A stretch of 43,735 bases of DNA from NCBI RefSeq assembly GCF_014502795.1, contig NZ_JACVHF010000023.1:1-43735 (forward strand), given 5' to 3'. This document shows positions 43,397-43,735 of this stretch, piece by piece. Under the pieces are notes generated by a model. It was not told the DNA's origin. It ran no database searches and worked only from the letters and a program-made list of their open reading frames with translations. This stretch comes from Heliobacterium chlorum (GTDB lineage Bacteria; Bacillota; Desulfitobacteriia; Heliobacteriales; Heliobacteriaceae). Numbering within the stretch: position 1 is the stretch's first letter; each line of letters begins with the position of its first letter. A program made the translations under genes and the position numbers.

Positions 43397-43473
43397 TGGT
43401 CGGAGCGACACGACTTGAACGTGCGGCCTCTACCACCCCAAGGTAGCGCTCTACCAAACTGAGCTACGCCCCG
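43397..43473 (-). tRNA. tRNA-Pro(GGG)
   Basis: Acceptor CGGGGCG/CGCTCCG, anticodon arm CTACC-TTGGGGT-GGTAG giving GGG, T-loop GTTCAAGTC, encoded CCA. Confidence 0.94.
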
Positions 43474-43478
43474 ACAAA

Positions 43479-43569
43479 TGGCGGAGTGGGCGAGATTTGA
43501 ACTCGCGCTGGCCTTACGACCACTAACGGTTTAGCAAACCGTCCTCTTCAGCCACTTGAGTACCACTCC
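43479..43569 (-). tRNA. tRNA-Ser(GCT)
   Basis: Class II tRNA with a long variable arm. Acceptor GGAGTGG/CCACTCC, anticodon arm ACGGT-TTGCTAA-ACCGT giving GCT, encoded GCCA. Confidence 0.95.
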
Positions 43570-43577
43570 AGGGGTTA

Positions 43578-43654
43578 TGGCGGAGCAGACGGGATTCGAA
43601 CCCGCGATCTCCAGCGTGACAGGCTGGCATGTTAGGCCTCTACACCACTGCTCC
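43578..43654 (-). tRNA. tRNA-Asp(GTC)
   Basis: Acceptor GGAGCAG/CTGCTCC, anticodon arm CCAGC-CTGTCAC-GCTGG giving GTC, T-loop GTTCGAATC, encoded CCA. Confidence 0.95.
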
Positions 43655-43660
43655 GTATTT

Positions 43661-43735
43661 TGGTGGGCGATGACGGGATCGAACCGCCGACATCTTGCTT
43701 GTAAGGCAAGCGCTCTCCCAGCTGAGCTAATCGCC
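43661..43735 (-). tRNA. tRNA-Val(TAC), missing the first base
   Basis: Anticodon arm CTTGC-CTTACAA-GCAAG giving TAC. The 3' acceptor arm ATCGCCC pairs with GGGCGAT, of which the first G falls just outside the window. T-loop GTTCGATCC, encoded ACCA. More tRNAs may lie to the right. Confidence 0.92.

Overview
The window is 43.7 kb of chromosome from a spore-forming Firmicute of the class Clostridia. The evidence is gene order and content. A Bacillus subtilis-like block (rimP-nusA-ylxR-ylxQ-infB-rbfA-truB-ribF-rpsO-pnp-ylxY-mlpA-ymxH-dpaA-dpaB-asd-dapG-dapA-rnj-tepA-ylzJ-spoIIIE) is nearly intact. It sits with the sporulation genes for dipicolinate synthase, SpoIIIE-type translocase and spore photoproduct lyase, an FeMo-cofactor-binding-domain protein, and tRNA genes that all encode CCA. 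A member of the Heliobacteriaceae/Desulfitobacterium/Peptococcaceae neighbourhood is my guess; the 16S fragment at the left edge would settle it. I saw no phage, transposon or CRISPR array.

Left part (1-8.3 kb): the 5' end of a 16S rRNA gene with its promoter, transcribed leftwards; glnA behind a promoter and a structured leader with an attenuator; a MecA-like adaptor; then several small or unknown genes (a 228-aa coiled-coil-like protein, a DUF350 membrane protein, a thioredoxin-reductase-like flavoprotein, two small DNA-binding-like proteins on divergent strands). Two tRNA genes (Arg, Val), a NifX/NifB-domain protein, a zinc-ribbon protein and a YjdF-type membrane protein follow.

Middle part (8.7-15.6 kb): aguA-aguB convert agmatine to putrescine; splB (spore DNA repair) stands alone; yajQ is separate; mnmH-rodZ form one operon from a strong promoter; a BMP/Med-like lipoprotein follows ftsK.

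Right part (15.6-42.7 kb), all on the minus strand: read in the direction of transcription, the rimP-nusA-ylxR-ylxQ-infB-rbfA-nrnA-truB-ribF translation operon comes first. It is followed by two small unknown genes, rpsO-pnp, cell-wall and protease genes, then dapB under a lysine riboswitch, dpaAB-asd-dapG-dapA (aspartate to dihydrodipicolinate to dipicolinate and lysine/DAP), RNase J, TepA, YlzJ and FtsK/SpoIIIE. At the right edge eight tRNA genes (Val-Asp-Ser-Pro-Leu-Gly-Arg-Thr, in transcription order) end in a terminator just upstream of the rimP promoter.

The points most worth a second look are the glnA leader, whose two small hairpins and overlapping terminator look like an ANTAR-protein antitermination target; the spore photoproduct lyase with Ser where the hydrogen-donor Cys is expected; a thioredoxin-reductase-like enzyme with a CxxC pair but no recognisable NADPH motifs; the hairpin/terminator leader of RNase J; and two translation/transcription factors (IF2, NusA) with large low-complexity extensions.
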